NCBI GenBank assembly: GCA_024278935.1
Contig: JAJRSF010000003.1
Coordinates: forward strand, 67,730 to 108,950
DNA length: 41,221 bases
Reading direction: 5' to 3'
From: Candidatus Zixiibacteriota bacterium
GTDB taxonomy: Bacteria > Zixibacteria > MSB-5A5 > GN15 > FEB-12
Position 1 is the first letter of the stretch; each line of letters starts with the position of its first letter. Of the stretch, positions 15,488 to 23,427 are shown piece after piece. The translations under genes were made by a program, and so were the position numbers. The notes under the pieces are model-generated. The model had not been told where the DNA came from and searched no databases. It was given only the letters and a program-made list of their open reading frames with translations.

Positions 15488-16024
15488 CTACTCAATTGTG
15501 CTCAAAGATTCGAATATTCTCGTAGACATATTGTAATAGGCGATTATCTCAACGAGACTGACAATATCTCTATCGGATAAGCCTTCCGAGCGTAAATTTG
15601 CGACATCATCGGGCGAAACCACATCTGGCGAACGGGTAATCTTGACCGCATAATCAGCAATCGCTTTCTCGCGTGAGTTCAGACCTGCCTGGGTGTAATC
15701 ATGTACAAATTTTGATGCGAATTTTTCATCTTGCTCCCGACCGAGAGCTTCTTTATGCCACGCTGTTCAGTGGACACATCCGTTGAAGTTAGCGACAATC
15801 AAAGCGGCGATTTCAATCTCTTTGACTGAAAGCCCGGTTTTGTTATCAGCAATTGAATCGTGGAGCCTGTTGATATCGAGTGCTATTTGCGGAGTTGTGC
15901 TTGTCAGCCGTGCAAGGTCGGGGATGACTTTTGTTGTTTTATCCATAACTTCGTCATACATCTTTTTTGCTTCGGTGTTGGTCGTGTCTCGTTTTTCGAT
16001 TTCGACCCATGGTTTCCATGGCAT
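15488..16024 (-). CDS. AhpD-like peroxidase-family protein, predicted selenoprotein (CxxU)
   Basis: The frame from ATG 16022-16024 (AAAGGAGA just upstream) runs into TGA at 15767-15769 and continues in frame for 92 codons to TAG at 15488-15490. That gives 178 residues with the all-helical carboxymuconolactone decarboxylase/AhpD fold seen in peroxidase-related enzymes. TGA falls exactly on the second position of the redox motif: C83-V-H-U86-T-A-W-H90 matches the family's C-x-x-C-x-x-x-H. A stem-loop at 15733-15748 with a GGUC apical loop follows at SECIS distance. Selenocysteine is therefore much likelier than a broken gene. Expected role is thiol- or selenol-based reduction of peroxides or disulfides in the cytoplasm. 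The Sec machinery is not in this window. Confidence 0.85.
15733..15748 (-). promoter_or_regulatory. Predicted bacterial SECIS element in the AhpD-like gene
   Basis: On the minus strand GCTCTC and GGGAGC pair (one G-U) around loop GGUC. The stem starts 18 nt after the TGA, so the loop starts 24 nt after it, within the range known for bacterial SECIS elements. A GGU apex is also found in the E. coli fdhF element. The assignment is predicted, not demonstrated. Confidence 0.7.
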
Positions 16025-16054
16025 AATTTTCTCCTTTAGTTTGAAATACAAATA

Positions 16055-16098
16055 AGTCACCCTGAACAACCTGCAGGTTGTGAGCGGAGTCGAAGGGT
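16055..16098. repeat. Dispersed repeat with inserted palindrome, copy 1
   Basis: The motif GTCACCCTGA ... GAGCGGAGTCGAAGGG is split by a perfect 16-base palindrome ACAACCTGCAGGTTGT (16066-16081). An uninterrupted relative is at 27311-27340 on the other strand. It lies just upstream of the AhpD-like gene. Confidence 0.65.
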
Positions 16099-16245
16099 AC
16101 TCAACTAAGAACTATTATACGAATATGGAGCGTGAAAAGTTTATAATTAATGCTAATTCACCCCCACTAAAAATTCCACAATATTAGCCGATATAGAAAC
16201 TAATAACTTCTATTGCGTTAAACATGGTCACCAAAAGGAGAGCCG

Positions 16246-17562
16246 ATGCTCAAGAAATCTCTAAAAGGTCTCACAACCTACATGATATATGCCGGAACAT
16301 TACTATTATCTATACTTTCATTTTTCACCCCCTACGCCGGGATGACAATTCTGCTCGATGAAAGACTCGCTCTTATTGGGACCCTTGGTTTGCAAATCGC
16401 TATGCTTGGGATAGCCTGGAACCTGATGACAATCAAAGAAAATAAACTGACTTATATTTCTGTTTTCTGTATCGCAGCATCGTTTTCGATTTTCTTTTCA
16501 TTCGCAAATTTTGACACCAATCTCAAAGAAAATACACGTGTAAATTCTGCTCGGAAAAACTATACCGAGGCAGCCCGCGACGTTATCGCAGACTATAGCA
16601 AAACTTCCCGACAAGCAGCCCTCAAAGGACGTTACCAAATCGACCGCTTGCAGACGCTTATGACTTTAGAACAGACAAGCGGATGGGCAACAGTTGTTGA
16701 TGAAGGTTCCGGCGACAAATTTTTGCAAGAATTTATTGAAGGTGCCAGAGCGACAGTCGCATCATGGAAAAAAACACAGGGTCAAAAATATAAGCATGGC
16801 TCCGGTAAAGGAATCGTATACAACTATTTCACCGGAAAGATTAACCAAGCGGAAAATAATTTAGCCATCGTAAATAATTATATCACAAAACTGGACTCTA
16901 TCGGAAGAACTCTCAACAGCACGCTGACTGTTGCAACGCAAAGTGTCGTCGTGAATGATGCATGGGCGATGTTCCCGAGTAGCGAAATTGCTATCATGAC
17001 CGCATTGGCTCCGACCTACCCATCACCGCCAAGTCGACTCGACTTTATGGAAACAGCCGACTCACGACAGACTGCTTTTATGATGGTCATTAATGATTTT
17101 GCCGAGATGGATCGTATGGCACTCTTTGCTTTTCTGCTTGCATTTGCGATTGATTTTATTGTTATCATGATGGCGTTTGCAGGGTCGTATATTATCAACG
17201 ATGTTGATTATCTGTATGATCGTGTCAAACTTGATACTGCCAGACGATTGAAAAATTTGTCGCTTGATGACGTGGATGAGATCACAAGGCTAACCGATGA
17301 GTCGTTTATAAAGTTTAGAAAAGCGAGCGAGTTTGGTATTAATATGATTGAATCAAATATGAGATATGAACATAAAAAAGAACATACCAAAATTGTACTC
17401 AAACGTGAGCGTGAAGAATCTATCCGTAGTGATGAACGTCAGACGACTCTCGACGAACTTACCCGTGACCGAATCAGCAATGATCAACGGGTGAAAACAA
17501 GCAACCGCCTGCAAACAGTTTTAGAACTGAAACGCAAAGCCCCTAAAGAATTTGTAGTTTAG
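16246..17562 (+). CDS. Membrane protein with large extracytoplasmic domain and cytoplasmic coiled coil
   Basis: No family recognised. The 438-residue protein has three N-terminal hydrophobic segments (about 13-32, 40-60, 67-88), a long hydrophilic region with helical repeats (about 90-285), a fourth membrane segment (about 293-317) and a strongly charged, probably coiled-coil C-terminus (about 330-438) rich in Arg, Glu and Lys. Helix count puts both long domains either side of the fourth segment in different compartments, as in sensors or transducers, but no HAMP, kinase or methyl-accepting motif can be seen. AAAGGAGAG is a good ribosome binding site. It stands alone on the plus strand. Confidence 0.78.
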   Translation: MLKKSLKGLTTYMIYAGTLLLSILSFFTPYAGMTILLDERLALIGTLGLQIAMLGIAWNLMTIKENKLTYISVFCIAASFSIFFSFANFDTNLKENTRVNSARKNYTEAARDVIADYSKTSRQAALKGRYQIDRLQTLMTLEQTSGWATVVDEGSGDKFLQEFIEGARATVASWKKTQGQKYKHGSGKGIVYNYFTGKINQAENNLAIVNNYITKLDSIGRTLNSTLTVATQSVVVNDAWAMFPSSEIAIMTALAPTYPSPPSRLDFMETADSRQTAFMMVINDFAEMDRMALFAFLLAFAIDFIVIMMAFAGSYIINDVDYLYDRVKLDTARRLKNLSLDDVDEITRLTDESFIKFRKASEFGINMIESNMRYEHKKEHTKIVLKREREESIRSDERQTTLDELTRDRISNDQRVKTSNRLQTVLELKRKAPKEFVV

Positions 17563-17587
17563 AATTTTCTTATAACTAATCTTGTAG

Positions 17588-17610
17588 GTCAGGTCTTTCC
17601 GAGACCGGAC
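17588..17610. repeat. Imperfect palindrome after the 438-residue membrane protein
   Basis: GTC-A-GGTCT (17588-17596) pairs with AGACC-G-GAC (17602-17610) around TTCCG. It lies between convergent genes (17562 plus, 17636 minus) but lacks a T-run on either side, so it is more likely a dispersed palindrome than an intrinsic terminator. Confidence 0.45.
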
Positions 17611-17635
17611 AAACTTTACTTGATACAAAATTTAA

Positions 17636-18313
17636 TTATATACCATAACCGACATAAAATGAGAATACTTTATTTTTTAAAGAGAATGTTTCGCTCTTGT
17701 ATATATCTGACAATCCTTCTGTATACCTAACATCAATAGTTATCTGTTGATTTTTTACATTAAACATATAATCAAGCCCAAGACCTAAACCAAAGCTATA
17801 ATTATTAAACCAATACTTTGTATCTACAGAATAGTCATTCCAATACCCAGAGCTGGAATATTCGGCTTCTAGTATATACCCTATTGTCGGAGCAATATAA
17901 AAGTTCAAATTACTTATACTTTTTGTTGAATACTTAATCAATATTGGTGCCTCTATGTATGGCAATTCCATTTTGCCATTTGCCGTTCCAAGAACAAATC
18001 CACCATCATCAACTATAGTAATAGTTTCTTTCCATCCTTTTTTAATATATAAAACCTCCAATTGAATAGAAAAATGTGAATTTAAAGAGGTTGAAAAATA
18101 TCCACCATGAGACATTTCGTTTATAGACTCAATCTCGGACAAACTAAAATTATTATTTGAGTTAACTAAGTTATACCCAACTTTAAAACCTATAGAATAT
18201 TTCTTAGAAGTTTTATCATTTTGATTTGTTTTTGATTCTTGAGCTAACAATACATTACTAAATGCCAGAGCAATAATTGCACTAGCAAACGTTACTAATA
18301 GAATTTTTTTCAT
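17636..18313 (-). CDS. PorT-like outer-membrane beta-barrel protein
   Basis: A 225-residue protein with a signal peptide (residues 1-24, ending VLLA) and alternating-strand segments of the small OMP_b-brl/PorT type: YSIGFKVGYNL, GGYFSTSLNSHFSIQLEVLYIKKGW, LPYIEAPILIKYS, FYIAPTIGYILEAEY and IDVRYTEGLSDIY, ending in a strand with terminal FYVGYGI. It is paralogous to the protein at 28997-29641, with the same order of segments. Barrels of this type in Bacteroidota serve secretion, adhesion or unknown roles. No specific function is shown. It begins 30 bases after the kdsD stop. Confidence 0.82.
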   Translation of the reverse strand: MKKILLVTFASAIIALAFSNVLLAQESKTNQNDKTSKKYSIGFKVGYNLVNSNNNFSLSEIESINEMSHGGYFSTSLNSHFSIQLEVLYIKKGWKETITIVDDGGFVLGTANGKMELPYIEAPILIKYSTKSISNLNFYIAPTIGYILEAEYSSSGYWNDYSVDTKYWFNNYSFGLGLGLDYMFNVKNQQITIDVRYTEGLSDIYKSETFSLKNKVFSFYVGYGI

Positions 18314-18343
18314 GGTTCTCCTCCAATATAAAATAATTATTAT

Positions 18344-19308
18344 TTACACTAATTTAGATTTTAGAATATCATGTAGGTGTACAACGCCGCAGAGTTTGCC
18401 GGTTTTGTCAACTGTTGGGAGTTGGGAAATTGAGAACTGTTCCATCATCTGCAAGGCTCTATCAAGCAAAGCATCACGGTCAACAGCTTTTGGATTTTGA
18501 ATCATAACATCGGATGCTTTCAGATTATAAAAAGAACCCGACTGTTCGGCTATCCGACGCAAGTCACCATCGGTAAAGATTCCTAGCAACTTTCCAGAGT
18601 TATCAACTGTTACAACACATCCCAACCGTTTTGAAGTCATTTGCAAAATCATATCATTCATCGATGCGTCTGTTTTGACAATCGGAAGTTCGGCACCATC
18701 ATGATGTACATCGGAAACTTTTGTAAGCAGTCTATTGCCTAAAGAACCACCGGGGTGAAACGTCGCAAAATCTTCGGCGGAAAAATTTCGTGCTTGCAGA
18801 AGTGCCACTGCTAGAGCATCGCCCATGACAAGTGCAGCAGTCGATGATGATGTTGGTACTAAATTGTTGGGGCAGGCTTCCCGTTCGACCGAACAATCAA
18901 GCGGCATATCGGCACGTTTGTAAAGTTCCGAATCGACCGTTCCACAGAGAACTATGATAGGCACCGCAAGCCGACGAGCGGCAGAGATCAGTTATTCCAT
19001 CTCGCCAAGCCGACCGGATTTTGATATAAGCATAAGAATATCGTCGGTTCGCATCAGACCTAAATCACCATGCATTGCTTCGGCAGGGTGTAAGAAAAAT
19101 GACGAGATCCCTGTTGAGTTAAAAGTCGCGACAATTTTTTTGCCGATAAGCCCCGACTTCCCCATCCCGGCAACAATCACTCGACCTTTGCAGTCTAAGA
19201 TTGATTCTACGGCACGGTCGAAGTTTTCGTCAAGGTTCTCAGCCATCGCTTTGACAGCTTCGGCTTCGGTGAGGATAACCTCGCGGGCATTTTTTTATAA
19301 TCGCTCAT
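18344..19308 (-). pseudogene. kdsD: Arabinose-5-phosphate isomerase (KdsD/KpsF family), disrupted twice
   Basis: KdsD converts ribulose-5-phosphate to arabinose-5-phosphate, the Kdo precursor. The SIS domain (GRVIVAGMGKSGLIGKKI, FFLHPAEAMHGDLGLM, MGDALAVALL) and the two CBS domains (SDVHHDGAELPIV ..., VMIQNPKAVDRDALL ... VVHLHDIL) are all present, but in pieces. An in-frame TAA at 18992-18994 separates GRLGEME from LISAARRLAVPII. At the start, ATG 19306-19308 overlaps the kdsC stop (ATGA), yet its frame joins the SIS frame only if the A7 run at 19290-19296 gains one A. Either the gene is decayed, or the A-run slips, or the assembly is wrong. It is the third gene of kdsA-kdsC-kdsD. Confidence 0.85.
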
Positions 19309-19874
19309 ATCAAATAATCATTCGCATCTTTTTGGATTGCATCAAAATAATATTCTATCACTTCACGGACGGCACCATGCCCGCCATCTTTTTCAGTTAC
19401 AAAATCAACAACATCGATCAGTTGTTTGGTAGAGTCAGCAACTGCTATCGAAAGTCCACATTGCTTAGCTAGTTTTATATCTAAAATTTCATTACCTACA
19501 AAAGCAACTTGTTCAAATGTCAGATCAAGTTTTTCAAGCAGAGGTTTTATCATGGCTACTTTGCTTTGGGTTCCTTTGAGCACCTTGCCATCGTCGGACT
19601 TTGTTAGCTTCGCTTGTAAGACATGGGTCACGCCCAAATCTTTCATCCTTGTATCAGTCGCTGCTGAATGCCTACCCGAAACGATTGCAATCTCAAGCCC
19701 TGCTCGCATAGAGAGAACCATGAACAAGCCATCGGAGATATTAAATTTTTTAAGCTCGAACCCATCAGGTCCAAAATAAATCGAGTCATCAGTCAGGACA
19801 CCGTCGACATCAAGTGCTAACAGTTTTATATTTTTAAAGCGTTCGACTAATTGTTCTGTTGAAATTTTATTCAT
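19305..19874 (-). CDS. kdsC: 3-deoxy-D-manno-octulosonate 8-phosphate phosphatase (HAD family)
   Basis: A 189-residue phosphatase that releases Kdo from Kdo-8-phosphate. HAD motifs: LALDVDGVLTDD (nucleophile Asp), IVSGR, the Lys of the GTQSKVAM segment, and FVGNEILDI in place of the common GDDxxD, a variation also known in related sugar-acid phosphatases. Length is normal for KdsC. It overlaps kdsA upstream and kdsD downstream by four bases each (ATGA), a tight translationally coupled operon. Confidence 0.93.
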   Translation of the reverse strand: MNKISTEQLVERFKNIKLLALDVDGVLTDDSIYFGPDGFELKKFNISDGLFMVLSMRAGLEIAIVSGRHSAATDTRMKDLGVTHVLQAKLTKSDDGKVLKGTQSKVAMIKPLLEKLDLTFEQVAFVGNEILDIKLAKQCGLSIAVADSTKQLIDVVDFVTEKDGGHGAVREVIEYYFDAIQKDANDYLI

Positions 19875-20674
19875 GCGTGTGACGCTTTCTTTACAGCTAA
19901 AATTTCGGTCAACATCTGTTCCAGTTTCTCAAGCGGAAGCATCGCCCCAGCATCGGAGAGTCCTTCGCTTGGATTCGGATGAGTCTCGACAAAAAGTCCG
20001 TCGAAACCAATCGATGCGGCAGCTTTTGCCATTGGGATAACATATTGCGGTTGCCCAGTCGACACTGCACCGCCACCTCCGGGAAGTTGGAGCGAATGGG
20101 TGGCATCGTAGACAATCGGACAGCCGGTTTCTTTCATAATCAGTAAGGCTCTAAAATCGACCACCAAGTTGCGATAGCCGAATGAAGATCCCCGTTCGCA
20201 GAGCATGATTTTTCCATTTGAAACTTTGCCGGCGATTTTTGCCATATCTTCGGGAGCTAAAAACTGTCCTTTTTTGATATTGACCCAACATCCTGACTCG
20301 GCCGCTTTGACAACTAAGTCGGTTTGGCGACACAGGAAGGCAGGGATTTGAAGTATGTCAGCCACTTTGGCAGCTTTGTCAATTTCGATAGTTTCATGTA
20401 CATCGGTGCAAATAGGAAGACCATACTTTACTTTGACTTTTTGTAAAATTTCAAGTGCTTTGTCATCGCCAATTCCTGAAAATGAACCTGCCGACAAGCG
20501 GTTTGCTTTTTTAAATGATGCTTTAAACACATACGGTATGTCGAGTTTGTCGGTGATAGTTTTGACCGATTCGGCAATGAGCATACAGTTTTCTTCGGAC
20601 TCGACAACGCATGGTCCGGCGATTAAGAAAAACGATTTTGGATCCTTTTGGATTTTTTGTATATCAATATTCAT
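19871..20674 (-). CDS. kdsA: Kdo-8-phosphate synthase
   Basis: Joins arabinose-5-phosphate and PEP to make Kdo-8-phosphate for lipopolysaccharide. Family marks: FFLIAGPCVVES, FKASFKKANRLSAGSFSG, TDVHE, CERGSSFGYRNLVVD, DATHSLQLPGG and ETHPNPSEGLSDA. The Cys in AGPC identifies the metal-dependent class. I chose the Met at 20674 (the frame is open to 20710) because it begins at the usual distance before the first strand. It is the first gene of the kds operon. A long minus-strand hairpin (20738-20785) lies in its 5' leader. Confidence 0.95.
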   Translation of the reverse strand: MNIDIQKIQKDPKSFFLIAGPCVVESEENCMLIAESVKTITDKLDIPYVFKASFKKANRLSAGSFSGIGDDKALEILQKVKVKYGLPICTDVHETIEIDKAAKVADILQIPAFLCRQTDLVVKAAESGCWVNIKKGQFLAPEDMAKIAGKVSNGKIMLCERGSSFGYRNLVVDFRALLIMKETGCPIVYDATHSLQLPGGGGAVSTGQPQYVIPMAKAAASIGFDGLFVETHPNPSEGLSDAGAMLPLEKLEQMLTEILAVKKASHA

Positions 20675-20737
20675 ACGGTGGAATATATAGCGGTAGCTCG
20701 GTTCAGGCAATGAGAAAGATTTTGGGGTGAAGACGAT

Positions 20738-20785
20738 AAAAAGCTGTCAGGGGAGGAAACGTATCAACAGATACCGCCTGACAGC
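20738..20785 (-). terminator. Terminator-like or leader hairpin upstream of kdsA
   Basis: GCTGTCAGG (20743-20751) pairs with CCTGACAGC (20777-20785). Inside, GTATC and GATAC form a second small stem. On the minus strand the outer stem is followed by TTTTT. It sits about 70 bases before the kdsA start, so it could end transcription from upstream or act as a leader attenuator. Its arms match the terminator at 21395-21420. Confidence 0.6.
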
Positions 20786-20901
20786 ACTGGATCAGATGCA
20801 TATGCCAAAGTTTTTTACTTATTTCTAAACAGTATATATCTTACAAACGTCACATAAGTATTAGTATTTAATTCTATGATTACTGATAAAAGGAGGAGTT
20901 A

Positions 20902-21390
20902 TTGAGATTCAAGCAGACAATATTATTAATCGTAATTTTAATTATTAGTACAAATATTTCTCAGGCTGAGTCTTTTGGAATTAATCTTTATGGCTTGTCA
21001 TTCCACTCCGGTGTAGAAGGTTACAATTACGATCGACTTAATGAAGTGAATAAAGGGATTGGGGTGCGGGCTGATTTTGGTAAAAAAGATGGCGACGCTA
21101 TTTTTATGGAAGCTGGAAAATATAATGACTCTTTTGAGAACGAAGCCAAATATGTTTCTGTTGGATATCAATATCGAATTTGGAAACAACTTCGGTTTGG
21201 CATAAATGCTGCTTTTTATAATACCAAGTCAACAAACAATGGTGAGACTTTTTTTGCACCGATTCCAATTATGTCTTATCGTGTCTGGCGTGTGACTGTT
21301 AACACTGTTTATCTTCCGAAATACCAGCGGATAAATCCATTTACAATAGTTGGTGCCTATCTGACTTTTACTATTATTCAGGGTAAATAA
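20902..21390 (+). CDS. PagP-like outer-membrane beta-barrel (possible lipid A acyltransferase)
   Basis: A 162-residue protein with a TTG start at 20902-20904, chosen because AAAGGAGGAG precedes it and a signal peptide (about residues 1-22, ending SQA) follows. The rest resembles PagP in strand order: a His in GLSFHSG, an Asp-Ser pair in KYNDSF, then GYQYRIWKQLRFGINAAFY, FFAPIPIMSYR and VTVNTVYLP. In E. coli PagP a His and an Asp-Ser pair are catalytic, and all three seem kept here. PagP adds palmitate to lipid A and raises resistance to cationic peptides. The match is by eye and remote, so the activity is a hypothesis. The gene is flanked by hairpins with the same arms. Confidence 0.6.
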   Translation: MRFKQTILLIVILIISTNISQAESFGINLYGLSFHSGVEGYNYDRLNEVNKGIGVRADFGKKDGDAIFMEAGKYNDSFENEAKYVSVGYQYRIWKQLRFGINAAFYNTKSTNNGETFFAPIPIMSYRVWRVTVNTVYLPKYQRINPFTIVGAYLTFTIIQGK

Positions 21391-21420
21391 AAAAGCTGTC
21401 AGGCGAGGACGCCTGACAGC
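21389..21420 (-). terminator. Intrinsic terminator of the metal-handling operon
   Basis: A perfect 11-bp stem GCTGTCAGGCG (21395-21405) / CGCCTGACAGC (21410-21420), loop AGGA. On the minus strand it is followed by TTTTTTA. It lies 12 bases past the stop of the anchor protein at 21432. Confidence 0.85.
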
Positions 21421-21431
21421 ACGGGATTATT

Positions 21432-22055
21432 CTATTCCATCAGTTTGATATCAGAATATGAACCGCTGACCTGAAGCGTGACAATCATATTTTCTGATGT
21501 ACGGTTTCGCCAGAACCAACCATGTTTACCATCGAAAGCAGCTTCCATAGTTCCCTCGTTTCGTTCCATAGTTCCTTTTTCATAGTTGTGATAATTAATT
21601 TTCAGAGCCTTTGAATCGGCATGTGCATCAAAGTTTGCTTTGCCGCCATCGGTAAACCATACAAAGTTAACTTGTTCACCCTTGAGCATGGCAAGTTTGA
21701 TTTCTTTGCCTTCATTAGGTTTTAATATGATTTTCATTTCATCACTGTTTATGTTTTCAACTGACTTCGTAGCAGTTTCTATAGGCAGTTCTTTGACAAT
21801 TTCAGAACTGTCATCTGGTTGAGTTTTTTGAGCGGCTCTGTCGGCGGCAGCTTCTTCGGCAAGCGATGTTTTTATCTCCCCCATTTTAACTAAACCAATT
21901 AATTCCCCGATACCTGTTGGATCAATGCCGTACTCAGCCGGAAGCACAACTGATATAAGAATAGCGGCAGCGATAAAGATTGCTAAAATAGTAGACTTGA
22001 TAAGTTTCGCCATTGAGGGAAGCTCTGGATTTGTATCTATGTTATTATTTTTCAT
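21432..22055 (-). CDS. Transmembrane anchor protein associated with metal-efflux loci
   Basis: A 207-residue protein with one membrane helix near the N-terminus (about 18-42) and a periplasmic domain. After a low-complexity Ala/Glu/Asp linker the C-terminal part reads KPNEGKEIKLAML, VNFVWFTDGGKANFDAHAD and KHGWFWRNRTSENMIVTLQVSG. This matches a family often called transmembrane anchor protein, found beside HupE/UreJ and heavy-metal RND efflux genes. Its molecular role is not established. It follows the HupE-like gene by 15 bases, with AAGGAAAA as ribosome binding site, and ends the operon before a terminator. Confidence 0.8.
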   Translation of the reverse strand: MKNNNIDTNPELPSMAKLIKSTILAIFIAAAILISVVLPAEYGIDPTGIGELIGLVKMGEIKTSLAEEAAADRAAQKTQPDDSSEIVKELPIETATKSVENINSDEMKIILKPNEGKEIKLAMLKGEQVNFVWFTDGGKANFDAHADSKALKINYHNYEKGTMERNEGTMEAAFDGKHGWFWRNRTSENMIVTLQVSGSYSDIKLME

Positions 22056-22070
22056 CTGTTTTTCCTTTTC

Positions 22071-22787
22071 TTAGTTAATAAAATATCCGGTCATTTGGTA
22101 GCCGCCAAAAATAAATCCACCTGCCATAAGAGCGACATTGGCATGGTATGCGTGATTATTAAATGATTCTGAACGTCGCCAGAAACTTATCACAAGAAGT
22201 ATTATCGCCAAGCCCATAATTTGTCCAAGTTCAACACCGATGTTAAATGCGAACAGATTTGGAATCAGCCCATCTTCAGAAATTTTGTACTCTAAGATTT
22301 TAGTCGCTAAACCGAATCCATGAAACAGTCCAAAGATAAGCGTAGCTAATTTTGTACTTGGCTGGAAGCCGAACCAACTTTTAAATGCATTCATATTATC
22401 AAGTGCCTTATAGACAATTGAAAATCCGATAATAGCATCGATGATAAAAGCATTTATACTGACATTCATAAGAACGCCCGAAAGAAGTGTGACTGAATGT
22501 CCAACGGCAAAAAGTGTTACATAAATAGATACATCTTTTAATCGGTATAAAAAGAAAATGACGCCGAATAAAAAGAGAAGATGGTCGTAGCCGGTGACCA
22601 TATGTTTTGCTCCGAGATAAATGAATGGGATAATCATTCGACCGGAACTTTCCTGAATATACCCTTTGTCACCCTCGGTGACACCATGGGCATATGCTTC
22701 TGGAATAACCGCCAAAACAATTGCCATAAGACCTAACAGGAACAGCAGGTTATTTTTGTGTAAAGATTGTTTGAAATAGTCAATCAT
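22071..22787 (-). CDS. HupE/UreJ family membrane protein, probable metal transporter
   Basis: A 238-residue protein with a cleavable or N-terminal helix (to about residue 33) and six to seven further hydrophobic segments. HupE/UreJ marks are a His after the first helix (AYAHG), GYDHLLFLFGV, VGHSVTLL, FGLFHGFGLA and FNIGVELGQ. HupE is a nickel permease in hydrogenase systems, but this wider family is also found with other metals and no hydrogenase or urease genes are here. GAGGTTAACCT precedes the ATG. It is cotranscribed with the anchor protein downstream. Confidence 0.87.
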   Translation of the reverse strand: MIDYFKQSLHKNNLLFLLGLMAIVLAVIPEAYAHGVTEGDKGYIQESSGRMIIPFIYLGAKHMVTGYDHLLFLFGVIFFLYRLKDVSIYVTLFAVGHSVTLLSGVLMNVSINAFIIDAIIGFSIVYKALDNMNAFKSWFGFQPSTKLATLIFGLFHGFGLATKILEYKISEDGLIPNLFAFNIGVELGQIMGLAIILLVISFWRRSESFNNHAYHANVALMAGGFIFGGYQMTGYFIN

Positions 22788-22916
22788 AGGTTAACCTCAT
22801 AAAAAAATTCTTTGATGAATTTCATAAAACTAATTTTCTACTTTCACAGTTTGAGTGTAAACTACCAAGTGGAAAAATAATTTATTCTAATTTGTATTGT
22901 AAAATAATCAGAAAAA

Positions 22917-23330
22917 TCAGGCAAAAAGAGGAGGTCCACGAATGATTAAAGAGGAAGTTTTGTAACTATCTATAAGAGGTGGTTTTAGAATATCATAATA
23001 AGAAGTGCCGGTATTATCGGTGAGAATAATTAAGTTTGCACAAAAGATATATCTATTATCATCAGAATTAGTTTTTTGCAATTGTGTTCTTACGATATGC
23101 CAGTCGATTTGATTGTCGTATGTATGTTGATGATCATTTGAGTGAGGTTTGTCTTGCTCATCATGGGTATGGTCGGAAGGATGTTCGACATTGACATCAA
23201 CAGGATGAGAACTAATTTCAAATTCCATTAAACCGTCATCATGAAAATGATGCACATGATAAAACGGGTTTACCTGACTAAAGTAAACTAATATTAGAAA
23301 TAAAAATGTTCTCATTCCGCGAGATGTCAT
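22917..23330 (-). CDS. His/Asp-rich periplasmic protein
   Basis: Family not firmly recognised. The start is uncertain among Met codons at 23354, 23330 and 23315; I prefer one of the latter two, which place the hydrophobic signal segment (RTFLFLILVYF) first. The middle is strongly His- and Asp-rich (YHVHHFHDD, then HPSDHTHDEQDKPHSNDHQH), which suits zinc, nickel or copper binding. It ends RGPPLFA, an ending I associate with small proteins near metal-efflux genes. A 129-base gap separates it from the HupE-like gene. It may be a periplasmic metal buffer or sensor (inference). Confidence 0.65.
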   Translation of the reverse strand: MTSRGMRTFLFLILVYFSQVNPFYHVHHFHDDGLMEFEISSHPVDVNVEHPSDHTHDEQDKPHSNDHQHTYDNQIDWHIVRTQLQKTNSDDNRYIFCANLIILTDNTGTSYYDILKPPLIDSYKTSSLIIRGPPLFA

Positions 23331-23427
23331 TGTGTAGTTATATCCATTCTTCAAAATTAAATTTCTGCGACAATATATATATTTATGATTCTTATACCTA
23401 CAAAAAGAGACATGGTTTCACAAACAG

